Shown here piece after piece: positions 6,384-17,912 of a stretch of 19,158 nt of DNA. The position numbers and the translations under genes are program-made. The DNA is from JBAYSY01 sp041675885 (GTDB lineage Bacteria; Pseudomonadota; Alphaproteobacteria; Rhodobacterales; Rhodobacteraceae): the NCBI GenBank assembly GCA_041675885.1, contig JBAYSY010000052.1, positions 1 to 19,158 of the forward strand. Reading direction: 5' to 3'. Under the pieces are notes generated by a model. That model had not been told where the DNA came from and did not search any database. It saw only the letters and a list, made by a program, of their open reading frames with translations. Position 1 is the stretch's first letter, and the number at the start of each line of letters is the position of its first letter.

Positions 6384-6585
6384 TTCGCCCGGAATCAAGG
6401 CGCGTCAGCGCGGCCGGGCAGCGGCCGACCGCCCGGTCACGCCAGAGGCGTGCCTACGGCACGACGGCGGCCGCTATTGCAACGTTGCGGCATGTACACA
6501 CGTCGGAGTATTCGGCCACCATAAACTGCCAGACACAATCGTTGCAGCGGCCCCCGCGGTCGGCCGCTGCCCTCTGTTGCGCCTG
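6384..6585 (+). repeat. Dispersed MITE-like repeat, copy D
   Basis: The core is 6416-6572 (157 bases) with perfect 16-base inverted ends GGGCAGCGGCCGACCG (6416-6431) and CGGTCGGCCGCTGCCC (6557-6572). It is two bases shorter than copies B and C, from a deletion just after the left end. The left flank includes GCCCGGAATCAAGG. The inner hairpin here reads CGTGCC-TAC-GGCACG, with a changed loop and an intact stem. It occupies the gene-free interval between the lrp-like gene start and the uppP 3' end (6256-6642). The remaining 6586-6642 holds only a weak CCGGG/CCCGG hairpin next to the uppP stop. Confidence 0.86.
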
Positions 6586-6642
6586 TGCGGCAACCTGCCG
6601 GACGATGCGCGCCGGGCCGGGGCCCACAACCCGGGGCACTGC

Positions 6643-7446
6643 CTAGCTGTAGGCCACCCACAGCAGAACCCCGCCCAGCAGGAAGCGGTAGATCACATAG
6701 GGGGTGAAGCTGACCGAGCGCAGCAGTCGCATCATCAGCGCCAGCGCCCCCAGCGCGGCAAGGCACGAAAACGCGGCGGCGATCGCGGCGTCGCGGGCGG
6801 CGTCGGCGTCGGCGTCCGCCACCACCTCGGCGCCCAGCAGGATGCCCGAAGCGGCGATGGTCGGGATCGACATCAGCATGGCGATCCGCGCCGCGTCCTG
6901 GCGGGCGTATCCCAGCGCCCGCGCCCCGGTGATGGTCGCCCCCGCCCGCGAGGTGCCGGGGATGAGCGCCACCGCCTGCCAGAGCCCGAGGATCACCGCG
7001 TCGCGCAGCCCCCAGTCCTCGGTGCGTTTCGTCTCGGCCCCGCTGCGGTCGGCCCACCACAGCACCACGCCGAAGCCGATCATGGTCCAGCCGATCAGCG
7101 CCATCGACCGCATCAGCTCCATCGCGCCGCTGAGCTTGAGCACCAGCCCGACAAGCACCACCGGCACCGTCGCCACGATCAAGCACAGCGCCAGCCGCGC
7201 GCCCGGCGTGTCGGCCCGGCCGGTCAGAAGCCGTGGCAGCCCGGCGAACCCCATCGCCACGTCGCGGCGGAAGTAAAGGATCACCGCCACCAGCGACCCC
7301 ACATGCACCGCCACGTCGATCAGAAGTCCCTGATCGTCGAAGCCGGTCAGATGCGGCAGCAGGATCAGATGCGCCGAGGAGGACACCGGGATGAACTCGG
7401 TGATCCCCTGTATGATGGCGACAAGCAGCAGGTTGAACAGGGTCAT
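6643..7446 (-). CDS. uppP: Undecaprenyl-diphosphate phosphatase
   Basis: A 267-residue integral membrane enzyme (BacA/UppP family) that dephosphorylates undecaprenyl diphosphate, recycling the lipid carrier for peptidoglycan and other wall polymers. The two signature blocks are present: QGITEFIPVSSSAHL (13-27) with catalytic E17, and PGTSRAGATITGAR (163-176) with R167. The rest is a series of hydrophobic segments, about eight in number. The ATG at 7446 is chosen because family homology starts at MTLFNLLLVAIIQG; an in-frame TTG 21 bases upstream has no ribosome site, and the chosen ATG itself has only a weak one. It diverges from gltD across about 210 AT-rich bases. Overproduction gives bacitracin resistance in other bacteria (family knowledge). 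Confidence 0.95.
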   Translation of the reverse strand: MTLFNLLLVAIIQGITEFIPVSSSAHLILLPHLTGFDDQGLLIDVAVHVGSLVAVILYFRRDVAMGFAGLPRLLTGRADTPGARLALCLIVATVPVVLVGLVLKLSGAMELMRSMALIGWTMIGFGVVLWWADRSGAETKRTEDWGLRDAVILGLWQAVALIPGTSRAGATITGARALGYARQDAARIAMLMSIPTIAASGILLGAEVVADADADAARDAAIAAAFSCLAALGALALMMRLLRSVSFTPYVIYRFLLGGVLLWVAYS

Positions 7447-7499
7447 GGGCGGGTCCGTGATTCGCAAAGGCGCAGAGTAAGGCGGCGAGGTTGGGGGGA

Positions 7500-7625
7500 A
7501 AGGGGCAATATATGGAAGTTATTCTGACATATATTCTGGCAAAATCATGCTGCAAAGCGGCGCAGCAGGAAAAAAATCGACAAACAGGTCAGTATTTATG
7601 ACTTTTTATGGCGCGCGACGCAGGA
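7500..7625. promoter_or_regulatory. AT-rich divergent control region between uppP and gltD
   Basis: This is the most AT-rich patch of the window. ATATATG (7508-7514) and CATATAT (7528-7534) form an inverted repeat with a 13-base gap. On the minus strand CAGAATA occurs twice, 12 bases apart. The 15-mer at 7524-7538, read on the minus strand (CAGAATATATGTCAG), agrees with the E. coli Lrp consensus at 12 of 15 positions. GTCA-N7-TGAC is at about 7589-7603. No convincing -35/-10 pair could be fixed. The most likely role is control of the glutamate synthase unit, perhaps by an Lrp-type regulator. Confidence 0.45.
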
Positions 7626-7658
7626 TAACAAGGCCCACACGCAAGGGGAGGCCCAGCC

Positions 7659-9101
7659 ATGGCAGAGCACAGGATGCTCCGCTTCGTCACCGTCGCGATG
7701 GAGATGCCGGAGAAACGGCCTCCCGACCTGCGCAGCGGCGATTTCCACGAGATCTACCGCGCCTATGCCGCCGACAAGGCGGCCGGGCAGGCGGCGCGGT
7801 GCAGCCAGTGCGGCGTGCCCTATTGCCAGACCCATTGCCCGCTGCACAACAATATCCCCGACTGGCTGCGGCTGACCGCCGAAGGCCGCCTGCGCGAAGC
7901 CTATGAACTGTCGCAGGCCACCAACACCTTCCCCGAGATCTGCGGCCGCATCTGCCCGCAGGACCGTCTGTGCGAAGGCAACTGCGTGATCGAACAGGCG
8001 GGCCACGGCACCGTCACCATCGGCGCGGTCGAGAAGTTCATCACCGACACCGCCTGGGAAGAAGGCTGGGTCCAGCCGATCCGCCCGGTGCAGGAGCGCG
8101 GCGAGAGCGTCGGCATCATCGGCGCCGGGCCCGCCGGGCTTGCGGCGGCCGACCGGCTGCGGCGGCAGGGGGTGCAGGTCACGGTCTACGACCGTTACGA
8201 CCGGGCGGGCGGGTTGATGACCTACGGCATCCCCGGCTTCAAGCTGGAAAAGCCGGTGGTGATGCAGCGCATCAGCCAGCTGGAGGACGGCGGCGTGCGC
8301 TTCGTGCTCAACTGCCGGGTGGGCGAGGATATCGGTTTCGCCGATCTGCGCGCCCGCCACGACGCGGTGCTGATCGCCACCGGCGTCTATCGCGCCCGGG
8401 CGATGCAGGCGTCGGGCGTGGGGGCCGGGGGCGTCGTGATGGCGCTCGACTACCTTGTGGCGTCGAGCCGCAAGGGGCTCGGCGACGATGTGCCCGGGTT
8501 CGACAGCGGCGAGTTGAACGCCGAAGGCCGCCGGGTGGTGGTGATCGGTGGCGGCGATACGGCGATGGACTGCGTGCGCACCGCGATCCGGCAAGGCGCG
8601 GTCAGCGTCAAATGCCTCTACCGCCGCGACCGGGCCAACATGCCCGGCAGCCGGCGCGAGACCCGGAACGCCGAGGAGGAGGGCGTGGAGTTCGTCTGGC
8701 TCTCGGCGCCGCGCGGGTTCTCGGGCGGGGCCTCGGTCGAGGGGGTGATGGTGCAGCGGATGCGGCTCGGCCCGCCCGACGCCTCGGGCCGCCAGTCGCC
8801 CGAGGCGATCGAGGGCGCGGATTACGTGGAACCCGCCGACCTGGTGATCCAGGCGCTGGGCTTCGATCCCGAGCCGCTGCCCGCGCTGTGGTCCGAGCCG
8901 GGGCTGGAGGTCACGCGCTGGGGCACGGTCAAGGCCGATTTCCGCAGCCATGCCACCAGCCTGCCGGGGGTATACGCGGCCGGGGACATCGTGCGCGGGG
9001 CCTCGCTGGTGGTCTGGGCGATCCGCGACGGGCGCGAGGCGGCGGACGCGATCCTCGACCGGCTCGCCGAGGCGGAAGCGGCGCGGGTGGCGGCTGAATG
9101 A
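7659..9101 (+). CDS. gltD: Glutamate synthase (NADPH) small subunit
   Basis: A 480-residue beta subunit of NADPH-GOGAT, which feeds electrons from NADPH through FAD and iron-sulfur centres to the large subunit for making glutamate from glutamine and 2-oxoglutarate. The N-terminal iron-sulfur domain has two cysteine sets: C48, C51, C56, C60 and C95, C99, C105, C109. The FAD-binding GAGPAG is at 155-160, and the NADPH-binding GGGDTAMDCVRTA is at 297-309. The terminal FAD motif LPGVYAAGDIVRGASLVVWAIRDGREAA is at 435-462. The ATG at 7659 is preceded by AAGGGGAGG. The gene comes before gltB, with an unknown exported protein in between, whereas enteric bacteria have gltB first. Confidence 0.97.
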   Translation: MAEHRMLRFVTVAMEMPEKRPPDLRSGDFHEIYRAYAADKAAGQAARCSQCGVPYCQTHCPLHNNIPDWLRLTAEGRLREAYELSQATNTFPEICGRICPQDRLCEGNCVIEQAGHGTVTIGAVEKFITDTAWEEGWVQPIRPVQERGESVGIIGAGPAGLAAADRLRRQGVQVTVYDRYDRAGGLMTYGIPGFKLEKPVVMQRISQLEDGGVRFVLNCRVGEDIGFADLRARHDAVLIATGVYRARAMQASGVGAGGVVMALDYLVASSRKGLGDDVPGFDSGELNAEGRRVVVIGGGDTAMDCVRTAIRQGAVSVKCLYRRDRANMPGSRRETRNAEEEGVEFVWLSAPRGFSGGASVEGVMVQRMRLGPPDASGRQSPEAIEGADYVEPADLVIQALGFDPEPLPALWSEPGLEVTRWGTVKADFRSHATSLPGVYAAGDIVRGASLVVWAIRDGREAADAILDRLAEAEAARVAAE

Positions 9102-9260
9102 TGTTGCGGAGGAGATGGGTCAGCAGAATTGACGTTATGAGGGGCGGGGTGATGCGACCGGGTGCGAGACAGGGCAGGGGACGGGCGGCGGGTGCGCTGA
9201 TCGCGGCGCTGGCCCTCGCATGGCCTCTCGCCGCCCCGGTGCAGGATCATGTATCCGCCC

Positions 9261-9339
9261 GTAGGGTGCGCTTCAGCGCACCGCCGGTTCCGGTCCGGCG
9301 CGGCGGTGCGGGGGTGCGGTGCGCTGAAGCGCACCCTAC
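9261..9339. repeat. REP-like inverted pair (BIME-type) at the 5' end of the exported-protein gene
   Basis: Two REP-like units face each other. The arm at 9261-9283 is the exact reverse complement of the arm at 9317-9339 (23 bases), around a 33-base GC-rich spacer. Each arm is itself nearly palindromic: GGTGCGCT-GA-AGCGCACC, with the outer tail CCTAC. The same unit forms the pair at 16501-16561. The block (about 81 bases with edges) keeps the reading frame open upstream of the exported-protein gene. It could form a long cruciform or RNA stem within the gltD-gltB transcript. Confidence 0.88.
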
Positions 9340-9361
9340 CGCATTTGTCCGGGCGGGCGTG

Positions 9362-10047
9362 ATGGCTCTGCTGCTGCTCCTGCCCGCGCTGCCCGCCAGC
9401 GCGGGCACTTTCGCCCCGCCGCCGGGCTGCAAGGGGTTCCTTACGGTGCAGTCCAAGGGCTGCAAGGTGTCGAACCACTACCGCTGCGACGCCGATCCGC
9501 CCGGCGACAGGTGGCGGGCGGATTTCGGCCCCGCCGGGCTCTATTTCCTCAGCCGGATCGACCATGAGGCGCAATGGCTCCATTCGGTCGATTTCGGCCC
9601 CGAACGCCACCGCCGCCTCGGGCCCGCGCCCGCCGACCCGGCCTCGTTCACCGAACTGCTGGAAACCGGCCACGACGATTTCGACTTCCGCCTGCTTTAC
9701 AGCGAGGGCGGCGAGACGCGGGTGCAGGGCTACGACCGGCTCACCGGCGGCAGCGCGGTGATCGACGGGGTGCGCCTGATGGAGACCGAATTCGCCTATC
9801 GCGAGACCACGCCGGGCGGCGCGCAACTGGCCCGCGCCCGGGGCAACGAGTTCCTGCATCCCGAATGGCGGCTGTTCTTCTCCGGCCCCTCGGAATGGGA
9901 GGTCGAGGGCGAGTTCCTGCCCATCGACCACCGCCCGCTGCGCTTCATCGAGCCGGGCCAGCCCGGCTTCATGTCCACCGAACCGCTGTTCGAATGCGAC
10001 ATGCTGTTGTCGTCCTACAGCGCCCCCGCCGCCCCGGAGGAAAGACC

Positions 10048-10051
<4 letters not shown>
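9362..10051 (+). CDS. Exported protein of unknown function between gltD and gltB
   Basis: I do not recognise a named family. From the ATG at 9362 the product is 229 residues. It begins with a hydrophobic stretch ALLLLLPALPASA, with a likely signal peptidase cut after ASA (residue 14). The mature part has cysteines at 23, 34, 42 and 212 that could form disulfides (PGCKGFLTVQSKGCKVSNHYRCD), many aromatic and acidic residues, and no membrane segment, so a periplasmic location is likely. The start is uncertain. The frame is open back to 9098, where an ATG overlaps the gltD stop, and a GTG lies at 9359. An ATG at 9152 (GAGGGGCGGGG upstream) would give a second signal-like segment, RGRAAGALIAALALAWPLAA, followed by REP-derived residues. 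The stop overlaps the gltB start (ATGA), so translation is coupled to GOGAT. A role there is inference only. Confidence 0.75.
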
Positions 10052-14586
<4,535 letters not shown>

Positions 14587-14602
14587 GCGGGGAACGGAAA
14601 CA

Positions 14603-14640
14603 GGCGAAGGCCCGCTCCTGCAACCCTTTCGCCTTGATCC
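14603..14640 (+). other. Long inverted repeat just after gltB
   Basis: AGGCGAAGG and CCCTTTCGCCT, separated by about 14 bases, can form a hairpin with one bulge, starting about 16 bases past the gltB stop. It precedes the stronger GGGGGC/GCCCCC stem. The following segment (AGATATCCTCGGGGGTGAA) resembles, from memory, a sequence often found after genes in Rhodobacterales. It may be part of a composite transcript end. Confidence 0.4.
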
Positions 14641-14677
14641 AGATATCCTCGGGGGTGAATTGGGCGCGGAGCGACCA

Positions 14678-14705
14678 AGAGGGGGCGGACAGCCCCCTTC
14701 TTCCT
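14678..14705 (+). terminator. Probable intrinsic terminator of the glt operon
   Basis: GGGGGC (14681-14686) pairs with GCCCCC (14692-14697) around the loop GGACA, and the stem is lengthened by an A-T and a G-T pair. It is followed by TTCTTCCT. The position about 95 bases past gltB and before the separately initiated Hint-domain gene fits a terminator for the gltD-gltB transcript. Confidence 0.65.
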
Positions 14706-14793
14706 CGACCGCAGCCGCAAAGTTAACGCCCGCCTTCCCTGCTTTCGCCGCAGTCCCCGGCCATTCGGAAACGGTCTGAATGGAGCGGGCAGA

Positions 14794-15711
14794 ATGTCAA
14801 CCAGTTACAACTTTACCTTCTGGATGCTGGATCCGGGCAATCCCCCCAGTTCCGGCACCCGGCTGAACCCGGTGATCAGGAATGTGGTCGATGCCAACAG
14901 CAACGGCATCCTGCAACCCCATACGGGCGATACGATCAACGGCCATCAGATTACCGCTGTCTATGTCGGCGACACGGTGACGATGCGCACGTCGTGGCTG
15001 TTCGGCTCGACCTATACCGTCACCGGCGTCACCTTCTACCTGTCGAACGGGTCGGCGGTGTTCATGCCGACCGATGGCTCGACGCTGGCCAACCACTATT
15101 TCATCTCCTCGACCTGGGTGCCGGACTCGACCGAATACCCGATCCCCGGTGCGGTGATCCCCTGCTTCACTCCCGGCACGCTGATCGCCACGCCCGAAGG
15201 CCCGCGCCCGGTCGAGGCGCTGGCGCCCGGCGACATGGTGCTGACCCGCGACAACGGCCCGCAGCCGGTCCGCTGGGCCGGGCGGCGCGCGGTCGGCGGG
15301 CGCGGCGACCATGCCCCGGTGCGCTTCGCCCCCGGCGCGATCGGCAACGACCGGGAACTGGTGGTCTCGCCCCAGCACCGGGTGCTGGTGGAGGGCTGGC
15401 GGGCGGAACTGCTGTTCGGCGCGGATGAGGTTCTGGTCGCGGCGCGGCATCTGGTCAACGGCGACACGATCCACCGCGCACCCCGCGACCGGGCGGACTA
15501 TATCCACATCCTGTTCGACCGGCACGAGATCGTCACCGCCGAAGGCGTGGCGACCGAAAGTTTCCACCCCGGCGACTACGTTCTGGCCGGTGACGCGGCG
15601 ATCCGGGCCGAACTCACGACCCTGTTCCCCGAACTGGCCGCCCCGGGGCGCGGCTGGGACACCGCCCGCCCGGTGCTGCGCCGGGCCGAGGCCGCGCTGC
15701 TCGCCGCTTGA
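14794..15711 (+). CDS. Hint-domain protein (Hedgehog/intein-type)
   Basis: A 305-residue protein with a Hint domain in its C-terminal two thirds (Hint_2 type, common in Rhodobacterales and often linked to secreted or surface proteins). The domain opens at C124 in IPCFTPGTLIATPEGPRPVEALAPGDMV, with the block-B-like SPQHRVLV histidine (H195), then YIHILFDRHEIVTAEGVATESFHPGDYV (236-263). Hint domains of inteins and Hedgehog proteins cut the chain before this cysteine; whether this one is active is unknown. Residues 1-123 are a beta-rich, Thr/Ser/Asn-rich segment without a classical signal peptide and of no family I recognise. The tail of about 40 residues is Ala/Arg-rich. The ATG has GGAG nine bases upstream. 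mtgA begins 46 bases after its stop. Confidence 0.85.
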   Translation: MSTSYNFTFWMLDPGNPPSSGTRLNPVIRNVVDANSNGILQPHTGDTINGHQITAVYVGDTVTMRTSWLFGSTYTVTGVTFYLSNGSAVFMPTDGSTLANHYFISSTWVPDSTEYPIPGAVIPCFTPGTLIATPEGPRPVEALAPGDMVLTRDNGPQPVRWAGRRAVGGRGDHAPVRFAPGAIGNDRELVVSPQHRVLVEGWRAELLFGADEVLVAARHLVNGDTIHRAPRDRADYIHILFDRHEIVTAEGVATESFHPGDYVLAGDAAIRAELTTLFPELAAPGRGWDTARPVLRRAEAALLAA

Positions 15712-15757
15712 CCGCACCGCTTGACCACGGGGCCGGAGCCGTGGCTAAAGGGCGGCC

Positions 15758-16480
15758 ATGGCCGGAACCGCACGCAGACCCCGCCGCAAGGGCGCCAGAG
15801 CTTCGCGCCGCCCGTTGCGGCGGCGGCTGATCCGCTGGGCGCTGCGCGGGTTCGGGGCGGCGGCGGCGGCGATGCTGCTCGCGGTGGTGGCCTATGCGCT
15901 GTTCAACCCGCCGACCACGATCTTCATGCGGCAGGAGGCGGCGCGGCTGGGCGAGGTGCGCCACGAATGGGCGCGCTGGGACGAGATCGCCCCGGTGATG
16001 GCGCGCTCGGTGGTGGCGGCGGAGGATGCGAACTTCTGCCTGCACTGGGGTTTCGACATGGCGGCGATCCGGGTCGCGCTCGACGAGGGGCGGGGCAGGG
16101 GGGCTTCGACCATCACCCAGCAGGTGGTGAAGAACGCCTATCTCTGGCATGGCCGGAACTGGGGCCGCAAGGCGCTGGAGGCGCTGATGACGCCCGCGGT
16201 CGAGCTTCTGTGGTCGAAGCGGCGGATCCTCGAAGTCTACCTGAACGTTGCGGAATTCGGCGAAGGCGTGTTCGGGGTCAGGGCGGCGGCCGCGGTGTAT
16301 TTCCGGGTCGAGCCCGCGCGGCTCACGCCGCAGCAGGCGGCGCGGCTGGCGGCGGTGCTGCCGAACCCGAAGGCCCGCAGCGCCGCGAACCCGTCGGATT
16401 TCGTCCGCCGCCGCGCGGCGCGGATCATGGACGGCGCCGAGACCATCCGCCGCGACGGCAGGGCGGATTGTTTCGAGTAG
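15758..16480 (+). CDS. mtgA: Monofunctional peptidoglycan glycosyltransferase
   Basis: A 240-residue inner-membrane enzyme (GT51 family) that polymerises lipid II into glycan strands without a transpeptidase domain. A basic cytoplasmic N-terminus (RRPRRKGARASRRPLRRRLIR) is followed by one membrane segment at about 32-49. The catalytic region shows AAEDANFCLHWGFD (87-100) with the general base E89. It continues with GRGASTITQQVVKN (113-126) and the second conserved glutamate region AVELLWSKRRILEVYLNVAEFGEGVFGVRAAA (147-178). Length fits MtgA. The ATG at 15758 has AAAGGGCGG upstream. It may be read through from the Hint gene (46 bases away) or have its own promoter in the GC-rich gap. It converges on an alpha/beta hydrolase gene. 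Confidence 0.95.
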   Translation: MAGTARRPRRKGARASRRPLRRRLIRWALRGFGAAAAAMLLAVVAYALFNPPTTIFMRQEAARLGEVRHEWARWDEIAPVMARSVVAAEDANFCLHWGFDMAAIRVALDEGRGRGASTITQQVVKNAYLWHGRNWGRKALEALMTPAVELLWSKRRILEVYLNVAEFGEGVFGVRAAAAVYFRVEPARLTPQQAARLAAVLPNPKARSAANPSDFVRRRAARIMDGAETIRRDGRADCFE

Positions 16481-16500
16481 GGGGCAGGTTGCGTGTTGGA

Positions 16501-16561
16501 ATGGTGCGCTGAAGCGCACCCTATCCATCCCGCGGGTGTAGGGTGCGCTTCAGCGCACCAT
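16501..16561. repeat. REP-like inverted pair between convergent genes
   Basis: The arms 16501-16523 and 16539-16561 are exact reverse complements over 23 bases around a 15-base spacer. Each arm is nearly palindromic (GGTGCGCT-GA-AGCGCACC plus CCTA). It is the same unit as the pair at 9261-9339, here with the arms closer together. It lies 20 bases after the mtgA stop and 4 bases from the hydrolase stop, so it could act as a two-way transcript end. Confidence 0.9.
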
Positions 16562-16565
16562 CCCC

Positions 16566-17333
16566 CTACCCCAAAAACGCGCCCACCGCCGCCGCGAACT
16601 CGGCCGGGCGGTCGGCGTGCAGCCAGTGCCCGGCGCCGGGGATTTTCGCCATCCGCAGTGCGGGGAACTGCGCGCGGATCAGCGGCCGGTGTTCGGGCAG
16701 GACGTAATCCGATTCCGCGCCCATGAGGAACAGCGTCGGCCCCTCGAACCGGCCTTCGGGGCTGTGCCAGCCGGTGATCTTCGCCATCTCCGCCTCCAGC
16801 ACATCGAGGTTCAGCCGCCAGCGCGGCGGATCGGCCTTGAGGTCGAGCGATTGCAGGAAGAACGCCCTGAGCGCCGGGTCGTCCACGCTGGCGGCCAGCC
16901 GCCGGTCGGCCTCGGACCGGCTGGAAAGCCCGGCAAGATCAAGCCCGCGCATCGCGGCGATGTGGCGGCTCTGGCTGTGGTCATAGGCCACCGGCGCGAT
17001 GTCGGCCACCACCAGCCGCCCGACCAGATCGGGCCGCGCCAGCGCCAGCGTCATCGCCGCCTTGCCGCCCATCGAATGGCCCAGCACATCGGCCTTGCCG
17101 CCGTGGGCCTCGATCACCTCGGCCAGGTCTCCGGCCATTTCCGGATAGCCATGGCGCGGGTCGTGAAAGCTGGCCCCGTGGTTGCGCATGTCGACCGCCA
17201 GTACCGGGCGGGTCTGCGACAGCCTGCGGGCGATCGCCCCCCAGTTGCGGGCCGAGCCGAACAGCCCGTGGACGATCAGCAGGGGCGGACGGGTCGTGTC
17301 CGCCGGGGCGGCATGGGAAAGCACGTTCAGCAT
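16566..17333 (-). CDS. Alpha/beta-fold hydrolase, YbfF/esterase-like
   Basis: A 255-residue soluble alpha/beta hydrolase. The oxyanion-hole motif HGLFGSARNW is at 22-31 and the nucleophile elbow GHSMGG at 85-90 (S87). A candidate acid is D209 in AESDYV, and the histidine is H236 in GAGHWLHADRP. The pattern VDMRNHGASFHDPRHGYPEMAGDL (48-70) is typical of the YbfF-like esterases (about 254 residues in E. coli), which act on short acyl esters; the natural substrate is unknown. The ATG at 17333 is chosen where homology begins; an in-frame GTG 51 bases upstream would add an unconserved leader. It diverges from an unknown membrane-protein gene across about 100 bases and converges on mtgA across a REP pair. 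Confidence 0.9.
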   Translation of the reverse strand: MLNVLSHAAPADTTRPPLLIVHGLFGSARNWGAIARRLSQTRPVLAVDMRNHGASFHDPRHGYPEMAGDLAEVIEAHGGKADVLGHSMGGKAAMTLALARPDLVGRLVVADIAPVAYDHSQSRHIAAMRGLDLAGLSSRSEADRRLAASVDDPALRAFFLQSLDLKADPPRWRLNLDVLEAEMAKITGWHSPEGRFEGPTLFLMGAESDYVLPEHRPLIRAQFPALRMAKIPGAGHWLHADRPAEFAAAVGAFLG

Positions 17334-17434
17334 ATGCCCCGGATAGCGCACCCCCGCCCGCCGCGCCAGAGGTGTTGAGCACACCCCCGCCCCGCGCTAC
17401 TCTCGCGCCAGTCAACACAGGCCGGGGAAGCGGT

Positions 17435-17806
17435 ATGAGCGCGGTAACGGTGCAGCAGATGGCCGACCGGGTGGCGGCGCTGATGGAGGAACGCCTGCGC
17501 ATCCGCGGCAGGGGCCTTGCGGAAAAGGTGAAACGCGGCGGAAGGGCGCTGCCGCGCAAGGTGCGGCGCGAGGCGGAATATCTGGCCGAGGTGGCGGACC
17601 TGGCGCAGCACCCCAAGGTGCAGACCATGCTGGATCATGAACGGATCGCCGCCGCCTATGACGCCTGCCTGCGCCACCTCAACGGGATCGGCGCCACCGA
17701 CCGGCTGATCGGCCGCCTTCTGGGCCTCACGGGCTCGATCGCCTTCAACCTGCTCATGGTCGCGGCACTGGTGATCGCGGTGCTCCTCTGGCGCGGCTAT
17801 CTCTAG
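17435..17806 (+). CDS. Small membrane-anchored protein of unknown function
   Basis: A 123-residue protein I do not recognise. Residues 1-60 are helical and basic (RLRIRGRGLAEKVKRGGRALPRKVRREAEYLAEVADL), suggesting a cytoplasmic helical or coiled domain. A conserved-looking stretch DHERIAAAYDACLRHLNGIGATDRLIGRLLG (68-97) precedes one C-terminal membrane helix (about 98-119), ending in RGYL just after it. This would be a tail-anchored topology with the bulk in the cytoplasm. The ATG at 17435 has GGGGAAG upstream; extending to 17372 would add a proline-rich leader without support. The coding potential is supported by a strong third-position GC bias and a clean membrane segment. Confidence 0.75.
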   Translation: MSAVTVQQMADRVAALMEERLRIRGRGLAEKVKRGGRALPRKVRREAEYLAEVADLAQHPKVQTMLDHERIAAAYDACLRHLNGIGATDRLIGRLLGLTGSIAFNLLMVAALVIAVLLWRGYL

Positions 17807-17825
17807 CCACCGCTCCGCTTCGGAA

Positions 17826-17854
17826 TTGACAAGGGCCGGGCGCGCGGGAAGGAT
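17826..17854 (+). promoter_or_regulatory. Candidate housekeeping promoter before the 195-residue membrane protein
   Basis: A perfect TTGACA at 17826-17831 is followed after 17 bases by AAGGAT (17849-17854), which agrees with the -10 consensus at three positions including the last two. It lies between two co-oriented genes, about 60 bases before the next start codon. Confidence 0.45.
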
Positions 17855-17912
17855 CGCCTCCGGTTGTCCGGTGGGAAGGCGGACCCGCTCGGCGGGCCGC
17901 GGAAGGGGTGGC

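Noticed and set aside
9574..10047. Extension of gltB upstream of 10048
   Set aside because: This overlaps the exported-protein gene in another frame. GltB homology and a good ribosome site begin at 10048, and C34 then sits at a normal propeptide distance.
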